Assembly (NCBI GenBank): GCA_016124525.1
Contig: WGNO01000020.1
Span: 1-64,000 of the forward strand
Source: Nostoc sp. RI_552
Lineage (GTDB): Bacteria; Cyanobacteriota; Cyanobacteriia; Cyanobacteriales; Nostocaceae
Direction of reading: 5' to 3'
DNA length: 64,000 bases
This document shows positions 22,579-31,547 of this stretch, piece by piece. The position numbers were made by a program, and so were the translations under genes. Position 1 is the stretch's first letter; every line of letters starts with the position of its first letter. Below the pieces are notes generated by a model. That model saw nothing but the letters and a program-made list of their open reading frames with translations. It ran no database searches and was not told the DNA's origin.

Positions 22579-24078
22579 ATGAGTAAGTCAGTTTTAATTG
22601 ATAAAGCTTTATGCCTACCTTCTCCTGATATTGAAGCTTTAATGCAAGGGCGGATTATTGCATCTGTGCCTAAAAAATTGCTGAATATAGGAGATAAATT
22701 TGCACTTTATCCTGTTGACACTTTGAGTATTGCGCTTCCAATTGAACAATACTACCGTCCTAGTTTTTGGCCAATTACTGAAAGTAGTATCCCACAAGTT
22801 AATTCTCCGATAGTTGCAATTAAAGCTTGGGCTAAATGTGAGCTTTGCGAATTTGTTGATGACATTCAGAAATTAGAGATTGTCTCTCAATTAACAATAT
22901 GGTCAGTAAAAGTATTTGAGGAAATATTACGGGAAAAACCGTATATATTTTTGGCTTACTTGCGAGTTTATCATTTACCTGAATTTAAAGAGGTTTGCTT
23001 TGGTACCCATATTAAAGACAAAGTAGGTAAATTTATCAGCATACCTAATATTACTGCTTCTGAGGTAAAACCAGTGTTGAGTGATGGTATCTTCGCCCAG
23101 CGCCAACGCCAACTACAAAACCTAGAACCACCCAAATATCCAGAACTCGAAGAATTACAAGGTGCTTTATCGCAAATAGCCAGCACAAATGTAGCTGCAC
23201 AGGAGTTAGACAATGACATCAAAATCTTTTTGGGTTGGAGTGGTGAGGGTTTAACTAAGTCTATTAATGCAGATTTAGCTTGGATAAATACAATTGTATC
23301 TTTAGGCGATCGCAGCATAGAACAAGATGAAATAAAAAGTAATTATCAAGCTGGGACAGACTTTGAAAACATTGTCCGCCAAAGCCTTGAATTTTTAGGA
23401 TTCAAACTAGAAAAGGCCTATAAAGGTGGTGCGGGAGGATTAGACTTATATTGTTCAGAACCTTATCCTCTCGTTTGTGAATGTAAAGCAGGTAAAAGCA
23501 TTCCTAGCGGTACTGTTCAGGAGTTAATTAAACTTGGGGGAATGCACTTAGGTCTTGCTAAATTTCTCAAGTCAGCAAAATTAATAATTGGCCCTGGTAA
23601 GCCATCTAGAGAGACACAAAAAGCAGCACAAGAATGGAAAGTGAGTATTATTAATACTATGAGTTTACAAAAACTGGTTGAACTGAAAGCAAAATATCCA
23701 GGCGCGATAAACTTGTTTGAATTGCAGGAATATTTAGAACCTGGACGAATAGAAGATAAAATAGATGAATATATTGATAAAATTGAACAATCTATAAAAC
23801 TGCGATCGCATATAAACCAGCTAGTAAAAAAATATTTGCAAGACTCAGGGAAAGAATGTACAGGAGTCGAAGCTTTACATGGTGCATATTTTGCTTCAAA
23901 TCCGCCACAACCTCTCTTACAAACAGAACAAATGCACGAAATATTGATAGAACTTTCTTCCCCACTCACAGGCTACCTAGGAAGAAAAAAAGGAAGTGAT
24001 TGGAAAAGCGATCGCTTCTATTTTATCCGTAATTTACCAACTTCTTATAAAGAAGATAATACAATATATTTCATGTAA
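22579..24078 (+). CDS. DUF1802 - PD-(D/E)XK nuclease fusion, third gene of the cassette
   Basis: 499 residues. Residues 1-150 match the cyanobacterial DUF1802 pattern (LCLPSPDIEALMQGR, FALYPVD, IKAWAKCELCEFVDD, IFLAYLRVYHLPEFKEV). Residues about 255-370 form a PD-(D/E)XK/Mrr-like nuclease: E263 in TDFENIV, D289 in GGLDLYC, E301-C-K303 in VCECKAGKS and Q314. All catalytic positions are present, so it should be an active Mg-dependent nuclease. The C-terminal ~130 residues may bind a substrate or partner. Three HIP1 octamers in the 3' half suggest a cyanobacterial source. Confidence 0.78.
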   Translation: MSKSVLIDKALCLPSPDIEALMQGRIIASVPKKLLNIGDKFALYPVDTLSIALPIEQYYRPSFWPITESSIPQVNSPIVAIKAWAKCELCEFVDDIQKLEIVSQLTIWSVKVFEEILREKPYIFLAYLRVYHLPEFKEVCFGTHIKDKVGKFISIPNITASEVKPVLSDGIFAQRQRQLQNLEPPKYPELEELQGALSQIASTNVAAQELDNDIKIFLGWSGEGLTKSINADLAWINTIVSLGDRSIEQDEIKSNYQAGTDFENIVRQSLEFLGFKLEKAYKGGAGGLDLYCSEPYPLVCECKAGKSIPSGTVQELIKLGGMHLGLAKFLKSAKLIIGPGKPSRETQKAAQEWKVSIINTMSLQKLVELKAKYPGAINLFELQEYLEPGRIEDKIDEYIDKIEQSIKLRSHINQLVKKYLQDSGKECTGVEALHGAYFASNPPQPLLQTEQMHEILIELSSPLTGYLGRKKGSDWKSDRFYFIRNLPTSYKEDNTIYFM

Positions 24079-24500
24079 GTAAGTAAGTCAAACTGCCGAT
24101 AAAATGCCGACTAGACAAAAGTTTTATTGTTTATATCTGTATTTCGCATTGCTGGTTTAATTTGGGATAATCAGATAGTTTGATTCATGAACTTTATGAA
24201 TGATTATATGTGACTATATTTTTTTATTCGAACTTAATACCACCTGTTGCGGACAAGGAGGGAAACCAGGGGTTGTATCTGGGGAAGAGTCTGTATTTTG
24301 CTGAAATTACTAGAGACGTTCCACCGGAACGTCTCCATAGCAAATTGACTAGAGGGAGGTAGCTTTTAAATTCTATAGCCAAAAATGTAGTAACGTCTGC
24401 TTTGGTTGCCGAAAGACAGTTGTAGTAAGTTAGGATGTGGGTTGCACAATTTCCGTAGCTTTAGGTCGGGGATTGTGAATTTCGGGACATCTCTAACAAA
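24079..24500. other. Gap after the cassette: hairpin repeat and IS605-like scar
   Basis: It begins with GTAAGTAAGTAAGT. At about 24313-24335, GAGACGTTCC and GGAACGTCTC form a 10-bp stem with an ACC loop. Around 24455-24480 the text TTCCGTAGCTTTAGGTCGGG resembles the end sequence (TCCGTGGCTTTAGCC) seen at the IS200/IS605 scars near 28001 and 52700. The stretch near 24262-24295 partly repeats 19630-19668 on the other side of the cassette. No gene. Confidence 0.5.
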
Positions 24501-26090
24501 CTATGAAGTTGCAGAAACTTTTAAAGTACCAGGTTCACCCAGATGGCCTTGTAGGAGCACACCGCGCTCATTAGCGTGTAGATGCCGCAAAATCTTGTAA
24601 ATTGACTCAATTTGCTCGGATGCACCTGCTTTTTGAGCAATTTCTTCTAGAGAAAGAGCTGTTTTTTCCTTTTGTAATAGGGCTACAACTTTTGATTGTA
24701 GGTCAAGGATAGCAGCAGCAGCTTTTTTACCAGCCTCTACCCCTGGCTGATGATAGGCGTTGATATTAACCAAGCTGGCGTATAAACCAACAGCACGTTC
24801 GTACAAAGCAATTAACGCGCCTACTGTTAAAGGATTGACTTGGGGAATGGTGACTGTGATGGAATCACGGTGATTTTCGTACAGCGCTTGTCGAGTTCCT
24901 AGGAGAAAACCAGAAAGAAAATCTCCTGATGTTACGCCAGGTTCAATTTCTATGGATTTTCCCTGACGATCTTCCAGAACTTCGATAAACGTGGCAAAGA
25001 AATTAGGTACACCCTCCCGTAGTTGCTGGACGTAGGCGTGTTGGTCTGTGGAACCTTTGTTACCATAAACGGCGATACCTTGATAAACGGTATTGCCATC
25101 TAAGTCTTTTTCTTTACCTAAAGATTCCATTACTAACTGTTGTAAGTACCGACTAAACAACAGTAAGCTGTCTTTGTAAGGTAAGACAACCATATCTTTT
25201 TCACCTTTGCCATTGCCAGAAAAGTACCAAGACAAGGCCAACAGGGCTGCCGGATTTTTTTCTAAGACTGGAACGCGGGTGGCATCATCCATTTCTTTAG
25301 CACCTTCGAGCATAGCGCGAACGTCTATGCCTTGTAATACTGCTGGTACTAGTCCTACAGCAGACATTTCTGAGGTGCGTCCTCCCACCCAGTCATACAT
25401 GGGAAATCTCGCCAGCCAACCTTCACTTTGTGCTACTTTGTCTAAGTTGCTATCAACGCTAGTAATGGCTACGGCGTGTTTGCTAAAGTTCAGACTCTGA
25501 CTTTCATAGGCTGCTTTTACTTCCATCATGCCATTGCGGGGTTCTGGTGTACCTCCAGATTTGGAGATGACTAAAACCAAGGTGCTGGAGAGAGTTGTTT
25601 TTAGGTGAGTGAGAATGCGGTCAATTCCTGCGGGGTCACTATTGTCGATAAAGTGAATTTTCAAAGCAGGAAAATCGGGTGCAAGGGCTTCAGCGACAAA
25701 TTGTGGACCTAGGGCAGAACCACCTATGCCAATGGATATGATGTCAGTAAACCGACTGGCTTGAGGAGGATGAATAGCACCTGTGTGGACTTTTTCAGCA
25801 AAGGCTTCGATTTGTTCTAGAGTTTGGACAATCTCTTGTGTCAGTTCTGGGGTCGGTGCTAAATCTGGGTTTCGCAGCCAGTAATGTCCAACCATGCGGC
25901 TTTCGTCAGGATTAGCGATGGCACCGTTTTCTAATTCCGCCATGTCCGCAAACGCTTTGTCGAATTTCGGCCGCAAGGACTGCACGGCAGCGTCATCAAA
26001 ACTCATCCGACTGACATCTAGGTAAAGTCCTAATCCCTCGTGGAAATATAACCAATTTTGGTATCGTTGCCAAAGTGCCTTTGCATCCAT
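24501..26090 (-). CDS. pgi: Glucose-6-phosphate isomerase
   Basis: Interconverts glucose-6-phosphate and fructose-6-phosphate, linking the Calvin cycle, glycolysis and the pentose pathway. 529 residues, the length of cyanobacterial Pgi. Motifs: [59 protein letters not shown] and the catalytic region [18 protein letters not shown]. The gene is intact even though the cassette junction lies just past its 3' end. Confidence 0.95.
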   Translation of the reverse strand: MDAKALWQRYQNWLYFHEGLGLYLDVSRMSFDDAAVQSLRPKFDKAFADMAELENGAIANPDESRMVGHYWLRNPDLAPTPELTQEIVQTLEQIEAFAEKVHTGAIHPPQASRFTDIISIGIGGSALGPQFVAEALAPDFPALKIHFIDNSDPAGIDRILTHLKTTLSSTLVLVISKSGGTPEPRNGMMEVKAAYESQSLNFSKHAVAITSVDSNLDKVAQSEGWLARFPMYDWVGGRTSEMSAVGLVPAVLQGIDVRAMLEGAKEMDDATRVPVLEKNPAALLALSWYFSGNGKGEKDMVVLPYKDSLLLFSRYLQQLVMESLGKEKDLDGNTVYQGIAVYGNKGSTDQHAYVQQLREGVPNFFATFIEVLEDRQGKSIEIEPGVTSGDFLSGFLLGTRQALYENHRDSITVTIPQVNPLTVGALIALYERAVGLYASLVNINAYHQPGVEAGKKAAAAILDLQSKVVALLQKEKTALSLEEIAQKAGASEQIESIYKILRHLHANERGVLLQGHLGEPGTLKVSATS

Positions 26091-26540
26091 AGGGAAATCT
26101 CAAATAAATATTGCTTCAAAAACAAGTTTAATGTAAGGTTACACCTATCCCTGCCTAGCCTTATACAGTTTTAAGTCTTGGGTGTTGGGCATTTTAACAA
26201 AAATGCGGAAAACCCTTGAGAAAGAGGCGTATAGCGCCGTATTTCCTGGTTTAGTCAAGAGATGTTCGCCCAGCAGATCTCCTTGGGAGAAGGCTGTTTG
26301 TGTAGATTGCTGTTGGGGAGCTAGGTTTTTATACAGGCTGTTTACTGTTTTTGTTAATGTTGATGTAATATACACCATAATACCTTATCTGATAACATCA
26401 CAAATTACTTAGAGGTAAACGTCTTAAAACTTATTAAAGAGCTTTTATGGGTTGCCTGAAGTAGGAAGTACGGGGCAATGGGTCTGTTGTTCCAGGATTT
26501 TCGGCATTTTCGTGATCACGCATATTTAAGTTTAATTTTT
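26091..26540. other. Promoter region between pgi and natD
   Basis: 450 bp between divergent genes. A short hairpin, TCTCCTTGGGAGA, lies around 26277-26289. AT-rich stretches before both genes probably hold their promoters; I cannot define an NtcA site. A 77-codon frame on the minus strand (26145-26378) has no ribosome site or recognisable motif and is not called. Confidence 0.4.
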
Positions 26541-27677
26541 ATGGTTGAATATCTCATTTTTTTAGCAATTTCTACAACCATCTTTGCTCTGTTTAGTTTA
26601 GGACTTAATTTGCAGTGGGGCTTTACGGGGTTAATTAATTTTGGTCATATTGCTTTTATGACTTTAGGTGCTTACACTACTGTGGTATTAAGCTTTAAGG
26701 GATTTCCCTTAGTTATATGTGTGCTTTTTGGGGCAGCAGCAGCATCTTTCTTGGGTTTAATTATTGGTTTAGCTACCCTGCGCTTGAGAGAAGATTATCT
26801 GGCAATTGTCACCATTGGGGTGGGAGAGTTAATTCGGTTAGTGGTGAATAATCAGGAATTACCTGTTGGTGATACCTGGATATCTGGAGCTTTTGGTGTC
26901 CAAAGTTATCCTATACCTTTATCCACAGAACCTAATTTGTTTTTTAGACTGGTGATGATGGCATTGCTGACTGTCCTAACTGTCCTCACTTTCTTTTGGT
27001 TGTGGCGATGGGTTTCCATGGCTGAAAAGTTTTTGTTAGCTAATGGGGGGAGAAAGTTTACTGCTAAGGAAGATTTAGCTTCGCGCTGGGGGGTGGGGAT
27101 TGTGTTGGCTTTATTAACCGCAGCAATTTATATTGCTGGGATGATGGGTTTGTATAATTATAAACCAAAAGCAGGTTTAATGTTGTTGTCTCTGTTGGTG
27201 TTGGGGTTTGTATTCTGGCGGTTGCAAATTCTTGTGCGATCGCCTTGGGGAAGAGTTCTCAAAGCTATCCGTGAAGATGAAGAAGTACCTAGGGCTATGG
27301 GCAAAAACGTTTTTTGGTATAAAGTACAATCTCTCATGTTGGGGGGTGCGATTGCTGGGATTGCTGGGGCTTTTTTTGCTTGGCAATTGAGCGCGATTTA
27401 CCCTGATAATTTTCAACCACAACTTACCTTTGATGCTTGGATCATCGTGATTTTGGGCGGCTCTGGGAATAATATCGGCACAATTTTAGGGGCGGTAATT
27501 TTCTTTACTTACGATGCTATGACTAGAGAATTTTTACCGAAAATTTTTACAAATTTATCTTCTGACCAATTGGGTGCATTTCGGATTATGGTTATTGGTT
27601 TGATTTTGATGATCTTGATGATGTGGCGACCTCAAGGGATTTTAGGGAAAAAAGAGGAACTGACCCTTGGGAATTAA
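26541..27677 (+). CDS. natD: Amino acid ABC transporter permease (LivM/NatD type)
   Basis: Inner-membrane permease for branched-chain or neutral amino acids. The start at ATG 26541 (MVEYLIFLAISTTIFALFSL) fits the family better than an upstream ATG at 26478 that adds a soluble leader. Features: LNLQWGFTGLINFGHIAFM, GLATLRLREDYLAIVTIGVG, the EAA-like loop LVRSPWGRVLKAIREDEEVP, and a final WRPQGILGKKEEL. About 378 residues and nine or ten helices. natA lies downstream, separated by a 383-bp IS scar. In Nostocales the N-I transporter uses NatD as one permease; which Nat system this is remains inference. Confidence 0.85.
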   Translation: MVEYLIFLAISTTIFALFSLGLNLQWGFTGLINFGHIAFMTLGAYTTVVLSFKGFPLVICVLFGAAAASFLGLIIGLATLRLREDYLAIVTIGVGELIRLVVNNQELPVGDTWISGAFGVQSYPIPLSTEPNLFFRLVMMALLTVLTVLTFFWLWRWVSMAEKFLLANGGRKFTAKEDLASRWGVGIVLALLTAAIYIAGMMGLYNYKPKAGLMLLSLLVLGFVFWRLQILVRSPWGRVLKAIREDEEVPRAMGKNVFWYKVQSLMLGGAIAGIAGAFFAWQLSAIYPDNFQPQLTFDAWIIVILGGSGNNIGTILGAVIFFTYDAMTREFLPKIFTNLSSDQLGAFRIMVIGLILMILMMWRPQGILGKKEELTLGN

Positions 27678-28060
27678 GCTTCCCCGGTTTAGAAAGCTGG
27701 GGATTTCTGAAGAGTCCATAAACGAACTTTCTCAGGTTGAGTTAAACAGTCCCTACCTATTACGCTAAGATCAATTCCTAGCATTACCACTATCTTTCTC
27801 AATAAGTAGTTTTTTTAATTCTGGAAATTTTTTATAAGAAAATAGGCTGAAAACTCTTGAGGTTAAGTTTTAGCAAAAAATAGGGAGGCATCCCCGTTGG
27901 CGTAGCGTGCCGTCAGGCATATTGACGCTACAGGAGTTGGAATCAATACTTTAGTTGGTGAAGACCTGCTAGATGGGATTCTGACGTAGAATGTAGAATC
28001 TCCGTGGCTTTAGCCTGGATAGTGTCAAAAAAACAGTTTTGATGAATTGAAAACATTTTT
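27678..28060. mobile_element. IS200/IS605-type scar between natD and natA
   Basis: Starting at the natD stop codon, 27675-27790 (TTAAGCTTCCCCGGTTTAGA and onward) is closely similar to 52368-52484 after the dnaJ stop. It includes the hairpin CCCCGGTTT...GCTGGGG. The other end, TCCGTGGCTTTAGCC near 28001, matches the opposite end of the 52-kb scar. No transposase frame survives. It splits an ABC permease-ATPase pair, so co-transcription now has to cross it. Confidence 0.65.
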
Positions 28061-28843
28061 ATGGTGGATAATAAGTTACCCCAGCTTCCTTTGTTAGCGG
28101 CTACTGGACTTTGTAAAAGCTTTGGAGGTGTTAAGGCGGTTCATGATGCTCGCATCGCGGTATTTAAGGGTAGTATTACTGGTTTGATTGGCCCTAATGG
28201 TGCTGGTAAAACTACTCTATTTAACCTACTCTCTAATTTTATTCGTCCTGATCTGGGACGAGTTTTCTTTGATGGCAAACCCATTCACCATCTACAACCA
28301 CATCAAATTGCCCAGCAGGGCTTGGTACGCACTTTTCAGGTGGCGCGGACTCTTTCGCGGTTGTCGGTGTTAGATAATATGCTGCTGGCCGCGCAAAAAC
28401 AAACTGGGGAAAACTTTTGGCAAGTGCAGTTACAACCCCACGTTGTCGCTCAAGAAGAAAAGGAACTTAAAGCACAAGCAATGTTTTTGTTAGAGTCTGT
28501 GGGGTTGGCACATAAAGCACAAGAATATGCTGGTGGTTTGTCTGGTGGACAACGTAAGTTATTGGAAATGGGGCGGGCGTTAATGACTAATCCCAAGTTA
28601 ATCTTATTGGATGAACCAGCAGCAGGTGTAAATCCAAGATTGATTGATGATATATGCGATCGCATTATTACTTGGAACCGTGAAGATGGTATGACTTTTT
28701 TGATTATTGAACATAATATGGATGTGATCATGTCTTTGTGCGATCATGTTTGGGTACTGGCGGAAGGTGAGAATTTAGCTGAAGGAACTCCTGCAGCAAT
28801 TCAAACCAATCCTCAAGTTTTAGAAGCTTATTTGGGACATTGA
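28061..28843 (+). CDS. natA: Amino acid ABC transporter ATPase (LivG/NatA type)
   Basis: A 260-residue cytoplasmic ATPase. Walker A GPNGAGKTTLF, Q-loop area TFQVARTLSRLSVLDNMLLA, signature LSGGQRKLLEMGRALM, Walker B LILLDEPAAGVNP and switch His in IIEHNMDVIMSL. The AGVNP and NMDVIM wording is typical of LivG. It energises the LivM-type permease encoded upstream. It converges on the TauE gene only 27 bp away, with no clear terminator between. Confidence 0.9.
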   Translation: MVDNKLPQLPLLAATGLCKSFGGVKAVHDARIAVFKGSITGLIGPNGAGKTTLFNLLSNFIRPDLGRVFFDGKPIHHLQPHQIAQQGLVRTFQVARTLSRLSVLDNMLLAAQKQTGENFWQVQLQPHVVAQEEKELKAQAMFLLESVGLAHKAQEYAGGLSGGQRKLLEMGRALMTNPKLILLDEPAAGVNPRLIDDICDRIITWNREDGMTFLIIEHNMDVIMSLCDHVWVLAEGENLAEGTPAAIQTNPQVLEAYLGH

Positions 28844-28870
28844 ACTATCAAACCTCACTTTGGCTTTTTC

Positions 28871-29776
28871 TTAGTAAAGGGAGGAGGTGGAAATTTTTTT
28901 TCTATTTTGTGTGATTGTTAGGTATGGTTCTTGATGGTCGCTATTGTGCCAATCTATAGCTTTTTTTAGTCTGAAGTCTTGAAAAACATGCCGATTTTGC
29001 AATAAGATAAATGCTGCTATTCCTAATAGGAAATAACCAAAATATTTCTGTAGCTTTTTGCTATCAATATATTTAGATAGGTAAGCACCTAAAAGACTGC
29101 CAACACTGGCAGCTATAATAAATGAACCAATGACTTTCCCATCTAAATCAACCTCTCCCCAGTAGCCTAAAAATCCAGATGCAGCATTAGCAGCAATAAT
29201 TAACAGGGAAGTACCAATGGCCTCTTTCATGGGCAGGTTTCCCAAAATAACTAACGCAGGGATAATGGCAAATCCTCCTCCTACTCCCACTAATCCTGTT
29301 AATACACCTACGCCTAATCCTTCACTTACTAGCCATAACCAACAGTGTTTACAAATTGGTTGAGGATAAAGTTCTAATGTGGGTTTTTCCGTAGGTTTTT
29401 TAGTGGCTGTTTTGACGCTGCGCTTAATCATTAACCCGGCTGCTAAAAACATCATGACTGCAAATAACAGCATTTGCAAGGTATCAGTGACGAATGGAAG
29501 ATTGGCAATTTTAGCTCCCGCAAAAGCACCTAACATGGTAGCAGAACCAAAGATAAATGCTGTTTTCAAATTGACGTTTCTCTGTCGCCAGTGGGGAATG
29601 ACTCCAATTAAGCTAACAGCTCCCACAATGACTAAAGTCATAGCTACCGCGGATTTGGGGGGTATTCCCATGACATAAACCAATGTAGGTAATGCTAAAA
29701 CCGAACCACCACCACCAATTAATCCTAAGCTAATACCAATACCAACGGCTAGAATATGTCCTAATATCCATGTCAT
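28871..29776 (-). CDS. TauE/SafE (TSUP) family sulfite/sulfur anion exporter
   Basis: A 301-residue membrane protein with about eight helices and the TSUP repeats: [20 protein letters not shown] in the first half and [19 protein letters not shown] in the second. It exports sulfite, thiosulfate or related anions in this family. It is the last gene of the operon MBL-rhodanese-TauE; its ATG touches the rhodanese stop. The set parallels the BigR operons of proteobacteria, where it clears sulfite produced from persulfides. Confidence 0.88.
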   Translation of the reverse strand: MTWILGHILAVGIGISLGLIGGGGSVLALPTLVYVMGIPPKSAVAMTLVIVGAVSLIGVIPHWRQRNVNLKTAFIFGSATMLGAFAGAKIANLPFVTDTLQMLLFAVMMFLAAGLMIKRSVKTATKKPTEKPTLELYPQPICKHCWLWLVSEGLGVGVLTGLVGVGGGFAIIPALVILGNLPMKEAIGTSLLIIAANAASGFLGYWGEVDLDGKVIGSFIIAASVGSLLGAYLSKYIDSKKLQKYFGYFLLGIAAFILLQNRHVFQDFRLKKAIDWHNSDHQEPYLTITQNRKKISTSSLY

Positions 29777-30312
29777 TATCTTACGTGTTGGTTGTAGGGT
29801 AATTTTGCTAATAAGCTTGCCATGGCACAGGTGTTAGTTACTCCAGCAAATATTAAACCTACACCCACAAAACCACTTAAAATTAAAAACCAACATGAAA
29901 CAAAAGCTCCCAAAATAGTTGCTGTAAATACCAATAAACCAGCTAGGATTTGTACCTGTCTCATTAAACTAATGGGGGCATTTTTATTAAAATTAGTGGC
30001 ATAGTTTAACTTTTTCCAGGCTGTAATGCCTCCTTCTAGTTGTGTAAAATCTGCAAAACCAGCATTGATCAATTTTTGGGCTGCTTGGTGAGAACGATTT
30101 CCTGCTTGGCAATAAAGTACAACTTTAGTATGAGGCTGAAAAGGTACTTGTTCTGGACGGAATTGAGAAAGGGGTAAAAGTTTAGCACCGGGAATATGTT
30201 CTGCTGTATATTCTGAAGGTTCTCGCACATCAATAAGATGCACTTTTTGTTTTTCAGTCCAATTTTTGAGAGTTACAGCATCTATTAGTTGCAGTTTTTT
30301 TTGTGGAATCAT
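29776..30312 (-). CDS. Rhodanese-like sulfurtransferase with DUF2892 membrane tail
   Basis: Start chosen at ATG 30312, preceded by GGTAGAAAG and 18 bp after the MBL gene, giving 178 residues. The rhodanese domain has VHLIDVREPSEYTAEHIPGA and the active-site loop YCQAGNRS with the catalytic Cys. The C-terminal ~65 residues contain two membrane helices and end in TNTCAMASLLAKLPYN, typical of the DUF2892/YgaP-like tail. It moves persulfide sulfur at the membrane beside the TauE exporter. Confidence 0.88.
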   Translation of the reverse strand: MIPQKKLQLIDAVTLKNWTEKQKVHLIDVREPSEYTAEHIPGAKLLPLSQFRPEQVPFQPHTKVVLYCQAGNRSHQAAQKLINAGFADFTQLEGGITAWKKLNYATNFNKNAPISLMRQVQILAGLLVFTATILGAFVSCWFLILSGFVGVGLIFAGVTNTCAMASLLAKLPYNQHVR

Positions 30313-30329
30313 CTTTCTACCATCTAATA

Positions 30330-31031
30330 TTAATTGTGAACTACTAACCCATGACCACAACGTTGATTTGCTGGTAATGCTTCCATGATTTTTTGGGGAT
30401 TTGGTAAGTTTAAGTTCCCCATAAATTCAATAAAGCTATCTCGGTTATGTGTTTGAAAACGAGGGTTAAAGTGTTTTTCTTCACCGATAGTCGAAACTGT
30501 ATAACCTCGGTAATCATGTCCTGGGTAAACTAAGGTTTGATTGGGAAGTGTAAATAATCTTTGGGTAACCGAGTCAAACAATTTTCCTGCATCACCACTT
30601 TGAAAATCGGTTCTTCCACAACCACGAATAAATAAAGCATCTCCGGTTAAAATTCGCTCCCCGTTAACTAAATAAGCCATGTGGCTATCTGTGTGTCCTG
30701 GGGTAGCAATTGCTTCTATGGTGATTGAATCTATATGCAGAATTTCTCTGTCCTGAATATGTCTGTCAGCACAGCTAGCTCGGGCATTTTCTGGTACGAT
30801 TCCTGAACATTTAGTTAGTTGACGTAATTTACCCGTACCTGTAATATGGTCTGCGTGAATGTGGGTTTCTAAGCAGTAGTAGAGTGTTAAACCTAACTCT
30901 GTAATTAGTTGGTAATCTCGTTCTACGTGCTCAATGACCGGATCAACAAGAACAGCTGCTCTAGTATTTTCGTCAGCAATCAGATAAGTGTATGTACTGG
31001 ATTGACTATCAAAAATTTGGCGGAATAACAT
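30330..31031 (-). CDS. Persulfide dioxygenase-like metallo-beta-lactamase protein (Blh/ETHE1)
   Basis: 233 residues. Metal ligands lie in ETHIHADHITGTG, ATPGHTDSHMAYL, LTGDALFIRGCGRTDF and VYPGHDYRGYTVSTIGEEK. The GCGRTDFQ and NPRF features are those of ETHE1/Blh persulfide dioxygenases, which oxidise glutathione persulfide to sulfite. First gene of the operon; the ArsR-type repressor gene is divergent 139 bp upstream. Confidence 0.9.
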   Translation of the reverse strand: MLFRQIFDSQSSTYTYLIADENTRAAVLVDPVIEHVERDYQLITELGLTLYYCLETHIHADHITGTGKLRQLTKCSGIVPENARASCADRHIQDREILHIDSITIEAIATPGHTDSHMAYLVNGERILTGDALFIRGCGRTDFQSGDAGKLFDSVTQRLFTLPNQTLVYPGHDYRGYTVSTIGEEKHFNPRFQTHNRDSFIEFMGNLNLPNPQKIMEALPANQRCGHGLVVHN

Positions 31032-31110
31032 CTTTCTCTCCCCATCAAGCCAACGGCGTTAATTGGCTGTTAAATATTGGTTTTTGGAACTTAGGGTTTA
31101 TTTAATAATC

Positions 31111-31140
31111 TGACTATATTACTATATAGTTATAATGTCA
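31111..31140. promoter_or_regulatory. Candidate BigR/ArsR operator (30-bp dyad)
   Basis: The dyad is centred on ACTATATAGT (31121-31130), itself a perfect palindrome, and extends to TGAC at 31111 and GTCA at 31137-31140. Twelve of fifteen base pairs are symmetric. It lies between the divergent ArsR-family gene and the MBL operon, 31 bp before the regulator ATG, where an ArsR dimer would block both promoters. Confidence 0.65.
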
Positions 31141-31170
31141 ACATAAAAGCAAAAAAATATTTAGTGTTAT

Positions 31171-31524
31171 ATGTCAGAGATATTTCCCGCTGTCCTCAGC
31201 CAAGTTGCAGATTACTTCAAAGTTTTGTCAGAAGTTAGTCGCCTACAAGTATTATGTTGTTTAAAGACAGGTCCTAAAAATGTGACACAAATTATTGCGG
31301 AGAGTGGATTAGGGCAGGCTAATGTTTCCAAGCACCTCAAAGTTTTGGCTCAGGCGAGTATTGTGAAAAGAACACCTGAGGGAGTTAGTGTAGTTTACGA
31401 AATTGCTGATCCGATATTGTTTCAGTTGTGCGATTTAGTGTGCGATCGCCTGGCTGTGCGATTGCAAGAACAAACGCAACAGTTGTCACAATTGGAAAAT
31501 CAGGATTGGGGGACAAAGGGTTAA
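31171..31524 (+). CDS. ArsR/SmtB-family regulator, BigR/SqrR-like
   Basis: A 117-residue winged-helix repressor. The recognition helix region is GLGQANVSKHLKVLAQASIV. Cysteines C29/C30 lie in the second helix (RLQVLCCLKTG) and C87/C91 in the C-terminal helix (LFQLCDLVCDRL), matching the two positions that form an intramolecular polysulfide bridge in BigR and SqrR. It has no metal-site signature of SmtB. With the divergent sulfur genes, I infer that it senses sulfide/persulfide and derepresses them. Confidence 0.85.
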   Translation: MSEIFPAVLSQVADYFKVLSEVSRLQVLCCLKTGPKNVTQIIAESGLGQANVSKHLKVLAQASIVKRTPEGVSVVYEIADPILFQLCDLVCDRLAVRLQEQTQQLSQLENQDWGTKG

Positions 31525-31547
31525 TGTGATGCCCAATGTCCCATAAC

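Noticed and set aside
23517-23969. A 150-codon frame antisense to the nuclease gene (possible antitoxin)
   Set aside because: Cys/Ser/Ile-rich reading typical of an antisense shadow; no start signal.
19902-24078. Assignment of the three-gene cassette to BREX, Wadjet or a Tn7-like transposon
   Set aside because: No methyltransferase, SMC/MukB-like, or DDE transposase gene is present, and the ATPase motifs do not fit a specific named family by eye.
26145-26378. A 77-codon minus-strand frame between pgi and natD
   Set aside because: No ribosome site, no recognisable motif, and it occupies the likely divergent promoter region.
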